Part shown: positions 8,340-17,870 of the stretch, piece by piece
Position numbering within the stretch: position 1 is the stretch's first letter
How the letters are laid out: the number at the start of each line of letters is the position of its first letter
NCBI GenBank assembly: GCA_022071965.1
Contig: JAJVIQ010000023.1
Span: forward strand, 1-64,000
Direction: 5' to 3'
Source of the DNA: Gammaproteobacteria bacterium
Lineage (GTDB): Bacteria > Pseudomonadota > Gammaproteobacteria > JAJPIJ01
Length of the DNA stretch: 64,000 bases
The notes under the pieces: model-generated
What the model saw: only the letters and a program-made list of their open reading frames with translations
What the model was told of the DNA's origin: nothing
Database searches by the model: none
Made by a program: the position numbers and the translations under genes

Positions 8340-8349
8340 CGGCGCCGGT

Positions 8350-9594
8350 TCAGATCAAAAGTCCCACGATCGCCGCCGTCAGCAGCGTGGCCAGGGTACC
8401 CGAGAGCACGGAGCGCAGACCCAGCTGCACGATCTCCCCGCGCCGGTCCGGCACCATCGTGCCGAGCCCGCCAATCAGGATCCCGAGGCTGCCGAAGTTG
8501 GCGAAGCCGCACATCGCATAGAGCATGATGGTCCGGCTGCGCGGGCCGAGCGTGCCCTCCGGCAGGGCGGCCATGTCCACGTAGGCGATGAACTCGTTCA
8601 GTATCGTCTTCGTCCCCATGAGCGCGCCGGCCGCGCCGGTCTCCTTCCAGGGGATGCCGATCAGCCACATCACCGGCGCCATCACGACGCCGAGCGTGCG
8701 TTGCAGGGTGACCGGGGCGCCCGACCACGGCGGCAGCAGGCCGAGCACGAGATTGGCGAGATGTACCAGCGCGACGAACACGACCAGCATCGCCACGATG
8801 TTGATGAGCAGCTCCACGCCGGCGATGGTGCCCTTCGTGATTGCATCCATGCCGGAGTCCGCCGGCTGTGGCGGCGTCAGCACGCCGGTGGTGACGCGCT
8901 CGCCGGGCGGCACCATCACCGCCGCGAGCAGTATCGCCCCCGGCGTGCTGACCAGCGAGGCGGTGATGATGTGACCCATCGCCTCCGGCACGGTCCTGGC
9001 GAGAAAGCTCGCGTAGAGGAACATCACCGTGCCGGCGACGGTCGCCATGCCGCAGGTCATGACCGAAAACAGCTCCCCGCGCGTCATCACCTGCAGGTAG
9101 GGCCGGATGAGCAGCGGGGCCTCGATCATGCCGACGAAGACATCGGCGGCGGCCGAGAGCCCGACTGCCCCGCCCACCCCCATGACCCGCTGCAGCACGC
9201 GCGAGATCGCCCGCACGAGCGCCGGCAGCACCCGCCAGTGGAACAGCAGCGAAGACAGCGCGCTCACCACCAGCACCAGCGGCAACGCGCGGAAGGCCAG
9301 CACGAAGCTGCGTCCCGGGGCGGTCTCGGCATAGGGGAGCTCGCCGCCGCCGAGAAAACCGAACACGAAGGTCGTGCCCGCCGCCGTCGCTTGCTCCAGC
9401 GACATGAGCGCCTCGTTCAACGCGAGGAAGACGCCCTTGAACTGCGGAACCTTCAGCAGCACGGCGGCGATGAGGAGCTGCAGCAGCATGCCGGCGATCA
9501 CCGTGCGCCAGGGAAAGGCCCGCCGATCCTCGCTCACCATCCACGCGAACCCCAGTATGGCCGCGATGCCCAAGACGCCCTGCGCAACATGCAT
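8350..9594 (-). CDS. concentrative nucleoside transporter (NupC/CNT family)
   Basis: A 414-residue inner membrane protein with about ten hydrophobic helices. CNT landmarks are in order: the N-terminal gate, KVPQFKGVFLALNEALMSLEQAT, GTTFVFGFLGGGELPYAE, the VGGAVGLSAAADVFVGMIEAPLLIRPYL repeat and the late GTKTILNEFIAYVDMA with a Gly-rich CGFANFGSLGILIGG helix. Such proteins import nucleosides with H+ or Na+. The substrate range (pyrimidine or purine) cannot be read here. ATG 9594 gives a normal family length. Confidence 0.9.
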   Translation of the reverse strand: MHVAQGVLGIAAILGFAWMVSEDRRAFPWRTVIAGMLLQLLIAAVLLKVPQFKGVFLALNEALMSLEQATAAGTTFVFGFLGGGELPYAETAPGRSFVLAFRALPLVLVVSALSSLLFHWRVLPALVRAISRVLQRVMGVGGAVGLSAAADVFVGMIEAPLLIRPYLQVMTRGELFSVMTCGMATVAGTVMFLYASFLARTVPEAMGHIITASLVSTPGAILLAAVMVPPGERVTTGVLTPPQPADSGMDAITKGTIAGVELLINIVAMLVVFVALVHLANLVLGLLPPWSGAPVTLQRTLGVVMAPVMWLIGIPWKETGAAGALMGTKTILNEFIAYVDMAALPEGTLGPRSRTIMLYAMCGFANFGSLGILIGGLGTMVPDRRGEIVQLGLRSVLSGTLATLLTAAIVGLLI

Positions 9595-9733
9595 GTCCCG
9601 TCCTCCCGCGCCTGCCTGCCGGCCACTTTATCGCAAGCGCGGAGTCAGGGTGCCGCTGCGGCCTCTGGCCACCCAATCGGCATCGCCGTTACACTGCAGC
9701 CACCGCCTACGAGCAGACGGGAACGCTGCCGCC

Positions 9734-10117
9734 ATGAACCTCGAGAAAGTCATCTTCGGCTTCTTCATCTTGTTCGCCGCCACGCTCAACTTCGGCTTCG
9801 TGATCGGCGAGATCGGGAACCCCGAGCATCACATGGTCTATGAGCTGTTCGCGGCCATCGTCGTCAACCTGATCGCGACCATACTGAAGTTCGGCGACCG
9901 CACGCAGGTCGGCGCGGTGCATCTGGCCACCAGCCTGGTCGCGGACCTGCAGCTCATCGCCGCGGCGATGGTGTGGGCCTATGCCAACCACCTCGCCGGC
10001 GGGGGGATCACGCCGCAGCAGATGGCCTCGGTCGTGTCGCTGGCCGGCGGCGCGCTGCTCGCCAACGTGGTGTCCGTCATCCTGCTCATCGGCGAGACCC
10101 TGATGCTGCGCCGCTAG
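9734..10117 (+). CDS. DUF6394-like small membrane protein
   Basis: A 127-residue protein with four predicted transmembrane helices: KVIFGFFILFAATLNFGFVIG, HHMVYELFAAIVVNLIATIL, a third around LATSLVADLQLIAAAMVWAYA and a last one LLANVVSVILLIGETL. It resembles the uncharacterised DUF6394 proteins that are repeatedly found directly before an ion channel gene. Here the channel follows after 27 bp, so the protein may be a partner or accessory subunit; that is inference. A TACACT hexamer at 9690-9695 could be the -10 of the pair. Confidence 0.7.
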   Translation: MNLEKVIFGFFILFAATLNFGFVIGEIGNPEHHMVYELFAAIVVNLIATILKFGDRTQVGAVHLATSLVADLQLIAAAMVWAYANHLAGGGITPQQMASVVSLAGGALLANVVSVILLIGETLMLRR

Positions 10118-10144
10118 CCCGTCCCGCCGGCGACAGGCACAACC

Positions 10145-11887
10145 ATGATCGGACCGGGTCACAGCATCCTCTTCCTCATCCTGCGGCGCATGCGCACGCC
10201 GCTCATCGCCCTGGTGCTCATCTACGCCGTGTCGATGCTGGGACTGGTGCTCATCCCCGGCGTCGGGGCCGACGGCGCGCCGGCGCGGCCGATGGGCATC
10301 TTCCACGCCCTGTATTTCGTCAGCTACACGGCAACGACGATCGGCTTCGGCGAGATCCCTTCCGCCTTCAGCGACGCGCAGCGCCTGTGGACGATCGTCA
10401 TCATCCACCTGGCGGTACTCGGCTGGACCTACACGGTGCTCACGCTGCTGGCCCTGATCCAGGATCGCGGATTCCAGGATGCCCTGCGCGCGCTTCGTTT
10501 CCGGCAGAGGGTGCGCGGGCTGCGCGAACCGTTCTACCTCGTCTGCGGCTGCGGCGACACCGGCATGCAGATACTGGCCGCGCTCGATCGTCTCGACCGC
10601 CTCGCCGTCGCCCTGGAGATACAGGAAGGCCGTATCCACGATCTGGCACTGATGGACTTCGGCCGGGACGTGCTCGCCCTGGTCGCGGACGCGCGGTCCC
10701 CCGCGGTGCTGCAGCAGGCGGGCATCGACCACCCTCGATGCCGCGGCGTGATCGCGGTGACCAACGATGACCAGGCCAATCTCGCCGTGGCGATGACGGC
10801 GCACCTGCTCAATCCCCAGGTGCAGGTGCTCGCCCGGACGTCAGCCGTGCGCGTGACGGAGAATCTCGTCTCCATCGGGATCGAACAGATCGTCAATCCG
10901 TTCGAGAGGTTCGCCGACTATCTGCTGCTGGCGATGCGCGAGCCCGGCTGCTATCGGCTGATCGACTGGCTGATCGGAGTGCCGGGCGCGCACCTGAAGC
11001 CGGAGCACACGCCGCCGTGCGGCGACTGGGTGATTTGCGGCTACGGCCGCTTCGGTCGCGCCATCGAGTCACGGCTGCGCGGGGAAAAGATCTCCGTGCG
11101 CATCGTCGAACCCCGCATCGACGAGACCGGGAACCGGGACGCGACCGTCGGCGCCGGTACGGAGCGGCAGATCCTGGAGAGTGCCGGCATCCATCTCGCG
11201 AAGGGACTGGTCATAGGAACGGACGACGACATCGCCAATCTCGCCATCGCGGTGACCGCCCGCGAGGTGAATCCGGGTCTCTTCGTCGTCATCCGCCAGA
11301 ACTCGGTGGCCAACCAGGTCCTGTTCCAGGCCTTCGACGCCGATCTGGTGATGCAGCCGAGCGAGATCATCGCGCGGGCATGCGTGGCGCAACTCTCGAC
11401 GCCCCTGCTCATGCGCTTTCTGCAGCACGTGAAGCGGCAGCGCGATCACTGGGCCGACAACGTCATCCTGCGGCTGCGCGAGCGCATCGGCGAGGCGACG
11501 CCGCTCATCTGGGACGTGCGCGTGGACATGAACGGGGCGGGGGCGATCGTGCCCGGGCCGCGCTCGCGGCCGGCGCCGGTGCGCCTGGCCGACCTGCTCC
11601 GTGACCCGCGTCAGCGGCGCGCTTCCCTGCAATGCGAGGCCCTGCTGCTGCTGCGCGCCGGCAAGGAGGTGGTGCTGCCGGCGCACGAGACCGCGCTGGC
11701 CGAGGACGATCAACTGCTCTTTGCCGGCTCCGCCGGCGCCCGCCTGCTGCAGCGGATGACCCTGCAGGACGCGAACGTGCTGAGCTACGTGCAGACCGGG
11801 CGCGACGTACCCGGCGGCTGGGTCTGGCAGTGGCTTGGCCACGGCCGCGCCCGCGGGGGCGCGACGGCACCGGGCAACCGGGCCTGA
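10145..11887 (+). CDS. two-RCK potassium channel protein
   Basis: The 580-residue protein has two transmembrane helices around a pore loop. The selectivity filter is T65-I-G-F-G-E70 (TTIGFGE), a variant of the canonical TVGYG also seen in other prokaryotic channels. Two TrkA-N/RCK Rossmann domains follow: the first begins at FYLVCGCGDTGMQIL (about 130), the second at DWVICGYGRFGRAI (about 292), whose GxGxxG motif is intact. A TrkA-C-like part lies near 520-550. It probably gates K+ flow by nucleotide or ion binding. The start is 27 bp after the DUF6394-like gene. The C-terminus is Gly/Arg-rich and disordered. Confidence 0.88.
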   Translation: MIGPGHSILFLILRRMRTPLIALVLIYAVSMLGLVLIPGVGADGAPARPMGIFHALYFVSYTATTIGFGEIPSAFSDAQRLWTIVIIHLAVLGWTYTVLTLLALIQDRGFQDALRALRFRQRVRGLREPFYLVCGCGDTGMQILAALDRLDRLAVALEIQEGRIHDLALMDFGRDVLALVADARSPAVLQQAGIDHPRCRGVIAVTNDDQANLAVAMTAHLLNPQVQVLARTSAVRVTENLVSIGIEQIVNPFERFADYLLLAMREPGCYRLIDWLIGVPGAHLKPEHTPPCGDWVICGYGRFGRAIESRLRGEKISVRIVEPRIDETGNRDATVGAGTERQILESAGIHLAKGLVIGTDDDIANLAIAVTAREVNPGLFVVIRQNSVANQVLFQAFDADLVMQPSEIIARACVAQLSTPLLMRFLQHVKRQRDHWADNVILRLRERIGEATPLIWDVRVDMNGAGAIVPGPRSRPAPVRLADLLRDPRQRRASLQCEALLLLRAGKEVVLPAHETALAEDDQLLFAGSAGARLLQRMTLQDANVLSYVQTGRDVPGGWVWQWLGHGRARGGATAPGNRA

Positions 11888-11941
11888 CCGGCCGCGAGCG
11901 CGCGGGCGGCCCGCTGGCGCCTGCCTGCGGCCGGCACGTGC

Positions 11942-12739
11942 TCATTTGCGCAACAACGCGCCGTTCAGGGCAGTCGCGAGCGATCGTGGCGCAAGCTCAC
12001 CGCCGATGGCGAGCAGCTTGTTGAACCAGCCCGGCACGACAACGGTGCGGCCCGTGAGCAGACCGCGCACGCCGGCGGCCGCCACCGCCCTGGGCTCCAT
12101 CAGCGGCAACCAGCGGAACAGGCGCGTCCCGGCCGCGCCGCCGACGGCGTCGAACTCGGTCCGCGTCGGCCCCGGGCGGAGGGCGGGGGCGGTGACGCCG
12201 GTGCCGCGCAATTCGAACGCCAGCGCGCGGGTCAGCGAGAGCACGTAGGCCTTGGTCGCGTAATACACCGCCATGCCGGGTCCTGCCGGTTGAAAGCCCG
12301 CGAGCGAGGCCACGTTCAGGATGCCTCCGCGCCGACGTTGCAGCATGCCCGGCAGCGCGAGCCGGGTCAGCGAGGTGAGCAGTTCCATGTTGAGCCGCAT
12401 CATCCGGGCGACGGACTCCGCGTCGATGTCCGCCAGATTGCCCGCCAGGCCCACGCCGGCATTGTTCACCAGCACGTCGACCTCCCGCGCACCCTGCCCT
12501 AGCATCGCCCAGAGCTCCCGCGCGGCGCCCGCCGCACTCAGATCCGCGGCGACCACCGAGGCCGAGGTCGAGTGCGTGTGCCGCAGTTCCGCGGCCAGCC
12601 GTTCCAGTCTTTCGATCCGCCGTGCCGCCAGGATGAGGTCGTATCCGCGCGCCGCGAACTCGCGTGCGATCTCCGCGCCGATGCCGCTCGAGGCGCCGGT
12701 GATCAATGCGAGGGGGCTGGTGTTCGATCTGTCGCGCAT
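11942..12739 (-). CDS. short-chain dehydrogenase/reductase (SDR)
   Basis: A 265-residue classical SDR. Cofactor motif G15ASSGIG21, NNAG at 92-95, catalytic S145 and the Y159-x3-K163 motif (VYYATK) are all present. The Arg-rich AARRIERL after the second strand suggests NADP(H). The best-resembling group is DltE/YqjQ-like oxidoreductases of unknown substrate. It is divergent from a TetR regulator, with a perfect 6-4-6 palindrome between the genes, so the substrate or a related compound is probably the TetR ligand. Start ATG 12739 is 22 bases from that operator. Confidence 0.9.
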   Translation of the reverse strand: MRDRSNTSPLALITGASSGIGAEIAREFAARGYDLILAARRIERLERLAAELRHTHSTSASVVAADLSAAGAARELWAMLGQGAREVDVLVNNAGVGLAGNLADIDAESVARMMRLNMELLTSLTRLALPGMLQRRRGGILNVASLAGFQPAGPGMAVYYATKAYVLSLTRALAFELRGTGVTAPALRPGPTRTEFDAVGGAAGTRLFRWLPLMEPRAVAAAGVRGLLTGRTVVVPGWFNKLLAIGGELAPRSLATALNGALLRK

Positions 12740-12761
12740 GGACTCTCCCTTCGGACATTAA

Positions 12762-12777
12762 TACACTAAACAGTGTA
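12762..12777. promoter_or_regulatory. palindromic operator between SDR and TetR genes
   Basis: TACACT-AAAC-AGTGTA is a perfect inverted repeat lying in the 77-bp divergent intergenic region, in an AT-rich context that is unusual for this chromosome. It is the natural binding site for the adjacent TetR protein and would cover the SDR promoter. Confidence 0.65.
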
Positions 12778-12816
12778 GTAACTTAGCCGCATGTTTCTAT
12801 ACCGTCAAGTACACAA

Positions 12817-13461
12817 ATGAGCGATCACGCACCCCGGCCCGCGGGACGGCCGAAGGACATGGAAAAGCGCAAGGCGATCCTCGAGGCGGCCGGCAGGCTG
12901 TTCCTCGAGCACGGCTTCGAGCGCACGACCATGGACGCGGTGGCGGCCGCCGCGGGCGTATCCAAGCTCACCGTCTACAGCCACTTTCAGGACAAGGAGG
13001 GCCTGTTCCGCGCTCTCGTCGCCCGCAAGTGCGACCGGTACTTCAAAGGCAGGGACCTCGAGCGACTCGGCGCGCTGCCGCCGAAGGAGGCGCTGACGCG
13101 ACTGGCCAACGGCTTCCTCGGCCTGATGTATCACCCCGACGTACTGTCGCTGTACCGGCTGCTGATCGGGGGCGCGTCGCAGCAGGTGTCGCGGAATCGC
13201 GCCTTCCACGACACCGGGCCGCGCCCCACCATCGAGTCCCTCGCACGGCTGCTGGCCGGTTTTCACGCCCGCGGTCTGCTGCGCGTCGGGGATCCGCAGC
13301 GGGCGGCCGAGCACCTCCTCGCGATGCTCCAGGGCTGCATGCACCAGCGCGTGCTGCTGAACGTCGAGCCCCCGCCGGCGGCCAGGGCGCTGAAGGAACA
13401 CATCGAGGACGTCGTCGCCGTCTTCCTGCGCGCCTACGCGCCCCCCGTCGTTCAGCGCTGA
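12817..13461 (+). CDS. TetR/AcrR family transcriptional regulator
   Basis: The 214-residue protein has the TetR N-terminal DNA-binding domain: RKAILEAAGRLFLEHGFERTTMDAVAAAAGVSKLTVYSHFQDKEGLFRALV (about residues 17-68). The ligand domain is of the AefR-like type (LANGFLGLMYHPDVLSLYRLLIG, later LLAMLQGCMHQRVLL). The divergent SDR gene is the likely target. The effector is not deducible. Confidence 0.9.
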   Translation: MSDHAPRPAGRPKDMEKRKAILEAAGRLFLEHGFERTTMDAVAAAAGVSKLTVYSHFQDKEGLFRALVARKCDRYFKGRDLERLGALPPKEALTRLANGFLGLMYHPDVLSLYRLLIGGASQQVSRNRAFHDTGPRPTIESLARLLAGFHARGLLRVGDPQRAAEHLLAMLQGCMHQRVLLNVEPPPAARALKEHIEDVVAVFLRAYAPPVVQR

Positions 13462-13720
13462 CGCTCTGAGAGCGCGACGGCGTCACACACGCGGGCGTTG
13501 CCGCGTCGCTGCGGCACGATCTGAGCTGGAGGATGCCTACGCCATGCGTGCGCCCGCGCCGTGGGGCGTCGATGATGCGGCGCGTAATCGGGCGCGCGCA
13601 CGCCCTCGGCGGTGAATCGGCGCTGCGCACCCGCGAGCGTCGCAGCGCGGGCCCTGGACAGCCGCCTGCCGCGCGCGGACGTGTTCGGCAAGGACGCCAA
13701 GAACAGGCACAATGCCGGGC

Positions 13721-14203
13721 ATGCGCTTCGAGCACCTGGTGCAGGTCAACGACCCGCTGATGCCGCTCCTCGACCCCCTGTCGCGCGCGCAGGTCTGGCG
13801 CGGGCTGGTGCTACGGGTCGCCGATCCGGTCCAGTTCCTGCCCGGCCTGCTGCATTGTTCCATCGGCAAGCGCGCCGTGCACGGCGATACGATCACCTTC
13901 GATCGCACGCTGGACTTCGGCAGTTTCGAGGTTCATGACCAGGTCACCCTCACGACGCTGGATCACATCGAGGTGCGTGCGCAGGCGGGCGACACCTTTC
14001 CCGCCGGCCGCCTCACGATGCGGATCGAGGAACCCAACAGCGACGTGCTGTTCGTGCGTTTCGTCTATGAGATGGCCGGCGACCGGCGCGAGGACGGGCT
14101 CGACGCGATGATCGACGGCGCGCGCCGCAAGGCCTATGAGTTGTCGGACATCGACACCATACGCCACATACGCGCGCTGGCCGAACGCGGCGCCCTCGAC
14201 TGA
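13721..14203 (+). CDS. SRPBCC/AtaL-like protein (DUF1857)
   Basis: A 160-residue protein with the AtaL-like motif FEHLVQVNDPLMPLLDPLSRAQVWRGLVLRV and the later DQVTL and EEPNSDVLFVRFVYE strands of the START/SRPBCC ligand-binding fold. Fungal and bacterial members are mostly uncharacterised; a hydrophobic cavity for a small molecule is expected. ATG 13712 and 13721 are both possible; the second matches the family start. A CACAAT hexamer ends seven bases before it. The end lies 19 bases from the convergent recQ stop, and a perfect 7-bp hairpin (GCGGCCG / CGGCCGC) spans the junction. Confidence 0.75.
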   Translation: MRFEHLVQVNDPLMPLLDPLSRAQVWRGLVLRVADPVQFLPGLLHCSIGKRAVHGDTITFDRTLDFGSFEVHDQVTLTTLDHIEVRAQAGDTFPAGRLTMRIEEPNSDVLFVRFVYEMAGDRREDGLDAMIDGARRKAYELSDIDTIRHIRALAERGALD

Positions 14204-14222
14204 CGGCGCCCGTTGCGGCCGC

Positions 14223-16103
14223 TCAGCCGGCCGCTTCCCCGACGATCCGCAGCAGTTCCTCCCCGTAGCGTTCCAGCTTCCTGGCGCCGATGCCGGGAAG
14301 CCCCGCCAGCGCGTCGAGATCGCGCGGCGCGGCAGCCGCGATCGCGGCGAGCGTGCTGTCGTGGAAGATGACGTAGGCGGGGAGGGCCTGCGCCCTGGCC
14401 TGTTCGGCGCGCCAGGCCTTCAGCCGCAACAGCAGATCCCCTGCCGCGCCCGTGAGCGAGGCCTGCGTGAAGCCCGGGCGCCCACGCTGCCGTGCGTCGT
14501 GGCGCCGGGCGGCGTGGCGCAGTGCGACGCGCTGCTCGCCCTTCAACACCGGCCTGCTCGACTCGGCAAGCTGCAGTGCGCCGTGGCGACCATGATCCGG
14601 GCGCGCCAGACCCAGCGCGACCAGCTGGCGGAACACGCCGCGCCAGGCCGCCTCATCGAGGCCGGCGCCGATGCCGAACACCGACAACGACTGGTGCCCC
14701 CATCGCCGCACGCGCTCCGTGTCGCGACCCCGCAGCACGTCGATGAGGTGCACGGCGCCGAAGCGCTGGCCGGTGCGGTAGATGGCCGACAGCGCCATGC
14801 GCGCGGCCTCGGTTGCGTCCCAGGTCGCGGGCGGAGCGCGACAGGTGTCGCAGTTGCCGCAGGCCGCCGCCGTCTCGCCGAAGTACTCCAGCAGGCGCAC
14901 GCGGCGACAGCCGGCGGTCTCGCACAGCCCGAGCAGCGCATCGAGCTTCGCGGCAGCGATGCGGCGAAATGCCTCGTCACCCTCCGATGTGTCGATCAGA
15001 CGCCGCTGCTGCACGGCATCACCGAGTCCGTAGACCATCCAGGCATCCGCCGGCGCGCCATCGCGACCGGCCCGGCCGGTCTCCTGGTAATAGGCCTCTA
15101 TGCTGCGCGGCAGATCCAGGTGCGCGACGAAGCGCACGTCGGGTTTGTCGATACCCATTCCGAAGGCGATGGTGGCGACCATGACCGCGCCCTCCTCGTT
15201 CTGGAACCGCGCCTGATGCGCCGCGCGCATGGCACTGTCCATGCCGGCATGGTAAGGGAGCGAGCGCACCCCCTCGGCGGCGAGCCAGGCGGAGATCGTC
15301 TCGACCTTGCGTCGCGAGAGGCAATACACGATGCCCGCCTCCCCGGGATGCTCCTCGCGTATGAAATTCAGCAGCTGGCCGCGCGCATCCCGCTTCTCGA
15401 CAATGGTGTAGCGGATGTTCGGCCGATCGAAACTCGAGATGAACACGCGCGCCCGCCCCAGCGCGAGCCGCGCAAGGATCTCCTCGCGCGTCTGCGGATC
15501 GGCCGTTGCGGTGAGCGCGATCCTCGGTACCTCGGCGAAGCGCTCGTGCAGCATCGACAACTGCAGGTACTCGGGGCGGAAATCATGACCCCATTGGGAG
15601 ACGCAGTGCGCCTCGTCGATGGCGAACAGGGCGATCTGTGCCCGCGCGAGGAGTTCCAGCATGCGCGGCGTGAGCAGCCGCTCCGGCGCGACGTAGAGCA
15701 GATCGAGCTCGCCATGACTGAAGGCGCGTTCCGTCGACGACGATTCGCTCGCGCCCTGGGAGGAGTTGAGAAACGCCGCACGCACCCCGAGCTGCCGCAG
15801 CGCCGCCACCTGGTCCTGCATAAGGGCGATCAGCGGGGAGACCACGACCGCGGTGCCCGGCCGCAGCAACGCCGGCAGCTGATAGCACAGTGACTTGCCG
15901 CCGCCCGTGGGCATCAGTACCAGCGCGTCGCCGCCACCGGCGACATGCACGAGGATCTCGCGCTGCGCGCCCCGGAAGTCGGCGTGCCCGAACACCCGCC
16001 GCAACACCTCGAGCGCGGCGACCTCCGTCGCCGGGGCGTTCAACGCAGCGTCGCCGGACTGCCGCAACAGTGCTTGAACTTCCTGCCGCTGCCGCACGGA
16101 CAT
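14223..16103 (-). CDS. recQ: ATP-dependent DNA helicase RecQ
   Basis: A 3'-5' DNA helicase of repair and recombination. Visible in order: Q-motif region [10 protein letters not shown], Walker [13 protein letters not shown] box in [33 protein letters not shown], the zinc-binding Cys cluster ([11 protein letters not shown] then CGNCDTC), and a C-terminal HRDC domain ending [22 protein letters not shown] 16103 gives 626 residues and a 64-bp overlap with the upstream SEC-C gene. A TTG at 16043, joined as TTGA to that gene's stop, would give 606 residues, closer to E. coli RecQ, and is a serious alternative start. Confidence 0.93.
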   Translation of the reverse strand: MSVRQRQEVQALLRQSGDAALNAPATEVAALEVLRRVFGHADFRGAQREILVHVAGGGDALVLMPTGGGKSLCYQLPALLRPGTAVVVSPLIALMQDQVAALRQLGVRAAFLNSSQGASESSSTERAFSHGELDLLYVAPERLLTPRMLELLARAQIALFAIDEAHCVSQWGHDFRPEYLQLSMLHERFAEVPRIALTATADPQTREEILARLALGRARVFISSFDRPNIRYTIVEKRDARGQLLNFIREEHPGEAGIVYCLSRRKVETISAWLAAEGVRSLPYHAGMDSAMRAAHQARFQNEEGAVMVATIAFGMGIDKPDVRFVAHLDLPRSIEAYYQETGRAGRDGAPADAWMVYGLGDAVQQRRLIDTSEGDEAFRRIAAAKLDALLGLCETAGCRRVRLLEYFGETAAACGNCDTCRAPPATWDATEAARMALSAIYRTGQRFGAVHLIDVLRGRDTERVRRWGHQSLSVFGIGAGLDEAAWRGVFRQLVALGLARPDHGRHGALQLAESSRPVLKGEQRVALRHAARRHDARQRGRPGFTQASLTGAAGDLLLRLKAWRAEQARAQALPAYVIFHDSTLAAIAAAAPRDLDALAGLPGIGARKLERYGEELLRIVGEAAG

Positions 16104-16786
16104 GGCGCGTCGCGGTCGATCCGGATGGCCTGCGGATCCGCATCGGTGAAGATCTCGCCCTCGGCCTGCGCCCCCTGCAGCGCGCGCCCGACCCGGGCAT
16201 AGGCGCGCATCGCCTCCGGCAGCGCCGGCAGTATGCTGCCCGCGAAGGTCTCGACGCTGCTGTCGGGACGCACCGATTCCTTCACGAGCGTCTCGGCGAA
16301 GTCCCGGCTCGAGAAGAACATCAGCATCATCGTCAGCGCCCCGAGCTCCTTGTCCAGTTCGCTGCCTTCCTTCACGAACGGATCCCAGAGCTCGAGCAGG
16401 TAGTGGTAGCCCTCGGCGAATCCGCTCGCCCACTGCCGCAGCGGTGCGGCGTCCGCGAGGTTGGCCACCGGCTCGGCGCGGGGTTCGCACCCCGTCGGGA
16501 GATCCGGGGTGCCCGCCGCAACGCCATCGTTGATGTGGCTGTAGAGGGCCATCATCGATTCCACGATGACGTTGGCCTCGTCCTCCGTCGCGTACATCGG
16601 CTCACCGTCGTTGAACACCAGCGGCAGCCATTCCGAAGGCATGATGAGCTCCGGGGCGCAGCAGACCGCGAACAGAAAACCGGCGAGCTCCGGGTACGTC
16701 ATCGTGCCTTCGGGATTCCCCGGCAGGGACAGAAACCGCTGCAGCCGCCGCGCGTGTCCGCGCGAGAATCTCTCGGAACTATGCAT
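16040..16786 (-). CDS. UPF0149 (YecA/YgfB) family protein with SEC-C zinc motif
   Basis: A 248-residue protein with the UPF0149 fold ([26 protein letters not shown], later [16 protein letters not shown]) and a C-terminal SEC-C motif [13 protein letters not shown], the CxCx8CC zinc ligand set found at the end of SecA. E. coli YecA with this architecture binds ribosomes or metal, but its job is unsettled. It overlaps recQ, so the two are probably co-transcribed; no functional link is known to me. Confidence 0.85.
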   Translation of the reverse strand: MHSSERFSRGHARRLQRFLSLPGNPEGTMTYPELAGFLFAVCCAPELIMPSEWLPLVFNDGEPMYATEDEANVIVESMMALYSHINDGVAAGTPDLPTGCEPRAEPVANLADAAPLRQWASGFAEGYHYLLELWDPFVKEGSELDKELGALTMMLMFFSSRDFAETLVKESVRPDSSVETFAGSILPALPEAMRAYARVGRALQGAQAEGEIFTDADPQAIRIDRDAPCPCGSGRKFKHCCGSPATLR

Positions 16787-16831
16787 ACGCCGGCCGCGCC
16801 ACGGCCACGAGTCGCGGTGATCCGTGGGTTG

Positions 16832-17410
16832 TCACGACAGCAGGGGCACCCCGATCAAGGCGCCATGGAGATAGAGGACGAAGAGCGCCCAGCCCGCAAT
16901 CCCGATCACGGCGGCCAGCACGCTGCCCGTCGCGGTGACGGGCGGGGACACGGCGCCGGCGGCCCGATCACGCCTGGCTCCGGCGCGGTAATCCAGCACT
17001 GCCCATGCCAGGAAGCCGCCGAACAGCAGCAGATCGGCAAGCGCCCCGTTGGCCAGAAGGTGCGTGAACGCCCAGATCGTCACCCCGGCCAGCATCGGGT
17101 GGCCAAGGCGCGCCCTGAAGTGATTGCCGGGCACATACGCGGCAGCGACCAGGACCATGGCGGGCAGCATCAGCAGGCCCGCGGCGCGGGGGGCCCACGC
17201 CGGCGCCATCCACAACTGGAGGGGCTGTGCGCGCGCCGTGCCGTAGCCGTAGACGATCAATGCCAGCCCGATGGCGGACAACAGCGAACAGGCGCCCTTC
17301 CAGCCGCCGGTGCCGATCCGGGCGATCTGCCGGGTGCGCCAGTCCTCCGCGAAGATGCGCACGGAGTGCGTACCGAGAAACACGATGAGCCCCAGGATCA
17401 ACGGCGCCAT
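16832..17410 (-). CDS. NnrU family membrane protein
   Basis: A 192-residue protein with six or seven hydrophobic helices and the NnrU signature: GLIVFLGTHSVRIF at the N-terminus, RIGTGGWKGACSLLSAIGLALIVYGYG, and RARLGHPMLAGVTIWAFTHLLANG. NnrU was described in denitrifiers, and the fold is close to isoprenylcysteine methyltransferase-like proteins; the chemical role is unknown. It follows the BLUF gene by 18 bp on the same strand, so folE, BLUF and this gene look like one transcript. Confidence 0.85.
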   Translation of the reverse strand: MAPLILGLIVFLGTHSVRIFAEDWRTRQIARIGTGGWKGACSLLSAIGLALIVYGYGTARAQPLQLWMAPAWAPRAAGLLMLPAMVLVAAAYVPGNHFRARLGHPMLAGVTIWAFTHLLANGALADLLLFGGFLAWAVLDYRAGARRDRAAGAVSPPVTATGSVLAAVIGIAGWALFVLYLHGALIGVPLLS

Positions 17411-17428
17411 GGACGATGCTCCTTGCCG

Positions 17429-17857
17429 TCAGCAGGCGCGGCCGATGATCTGCGCGGTGACGATCATCTCCTTCAGCAGCGACAGCGATCCGCCGCCCGG
17501 CACGGCGTACGGATCGAGCACCGCCTTCTCCGAGTACTTCAGCAGCATCCCGGGATTGACCTTGGCAAGATCGACCAGCCCCATGGTCCAGCCCGCGAAG
17601 CATCGCTCGGAGATGTCCTCGAAACCCAGTATGGTCACCCGCTCGTGGCGGGGATCCGCCGCGATACGGTTGTAGAGCGCGCTGACGGGTTCGCGTCCGC
17701 CCTCGAGCACCTGCATGAAGACCGATCCGTCATGGCAGAGCAGGCCGGTGATGCCGAGCACCGGGTTCTTGACCCGCGACTGTTGCAGGATCGAGTCCAC
17801 GACATTGGCGGCGGCACCCTTGGCGAGACGGCTGGCATAGAGCAGGCGCACTAGCAT
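17429..17857 (-). CDS. BLUF-domain blue-light sensor protein
   Basis: A 142-residue single-domain BLUF protein. All residues of the flavin photocycle are present with the spacing of AppA: Y7, N31 and Q49 around the flavin, plus W90 and M92 on strand five (GWTMG). It should therefore bind FAD and be photoactive. No output domain is attached, so it must act through a partner. It lies 13 bp after folE and 18 bp before the NnrU gene. A GGGGGAC ribosome binding site precedes ATG 17857. Confidence 0.93.
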   Translation of the reverse strand: MLVRLLYASRLAKGAAANVVDSILQQSRVKNPVLGITGLLCHDGSVFMQVLEGGREPVSALYNRIAADPRHERVTILGFEDISERCFAGWTMGLVDLAKVNPGMLLKYSEKAVLDPYAVPGGGSLSLLKEMIVTAQIIGRAC

Positions 17858-17870
17858 GAGGTCCCCCCTT

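Noticed and set aside
14200-14250. Perfect 7-bp GC hairpin at the recQ/SRPBCC junction as a terminator
   Set aside because: No T-run follows on either strand, and it includes the recQ stop region; it may be a chance feature of GC-rich DNA.
14136-15893. Plus-strand frame of 585 codons opposite recQ
   Set aside because: It is the reverse-strand shadow of a gene with all helicase motifs, and is rich in Arg, His and Gln.
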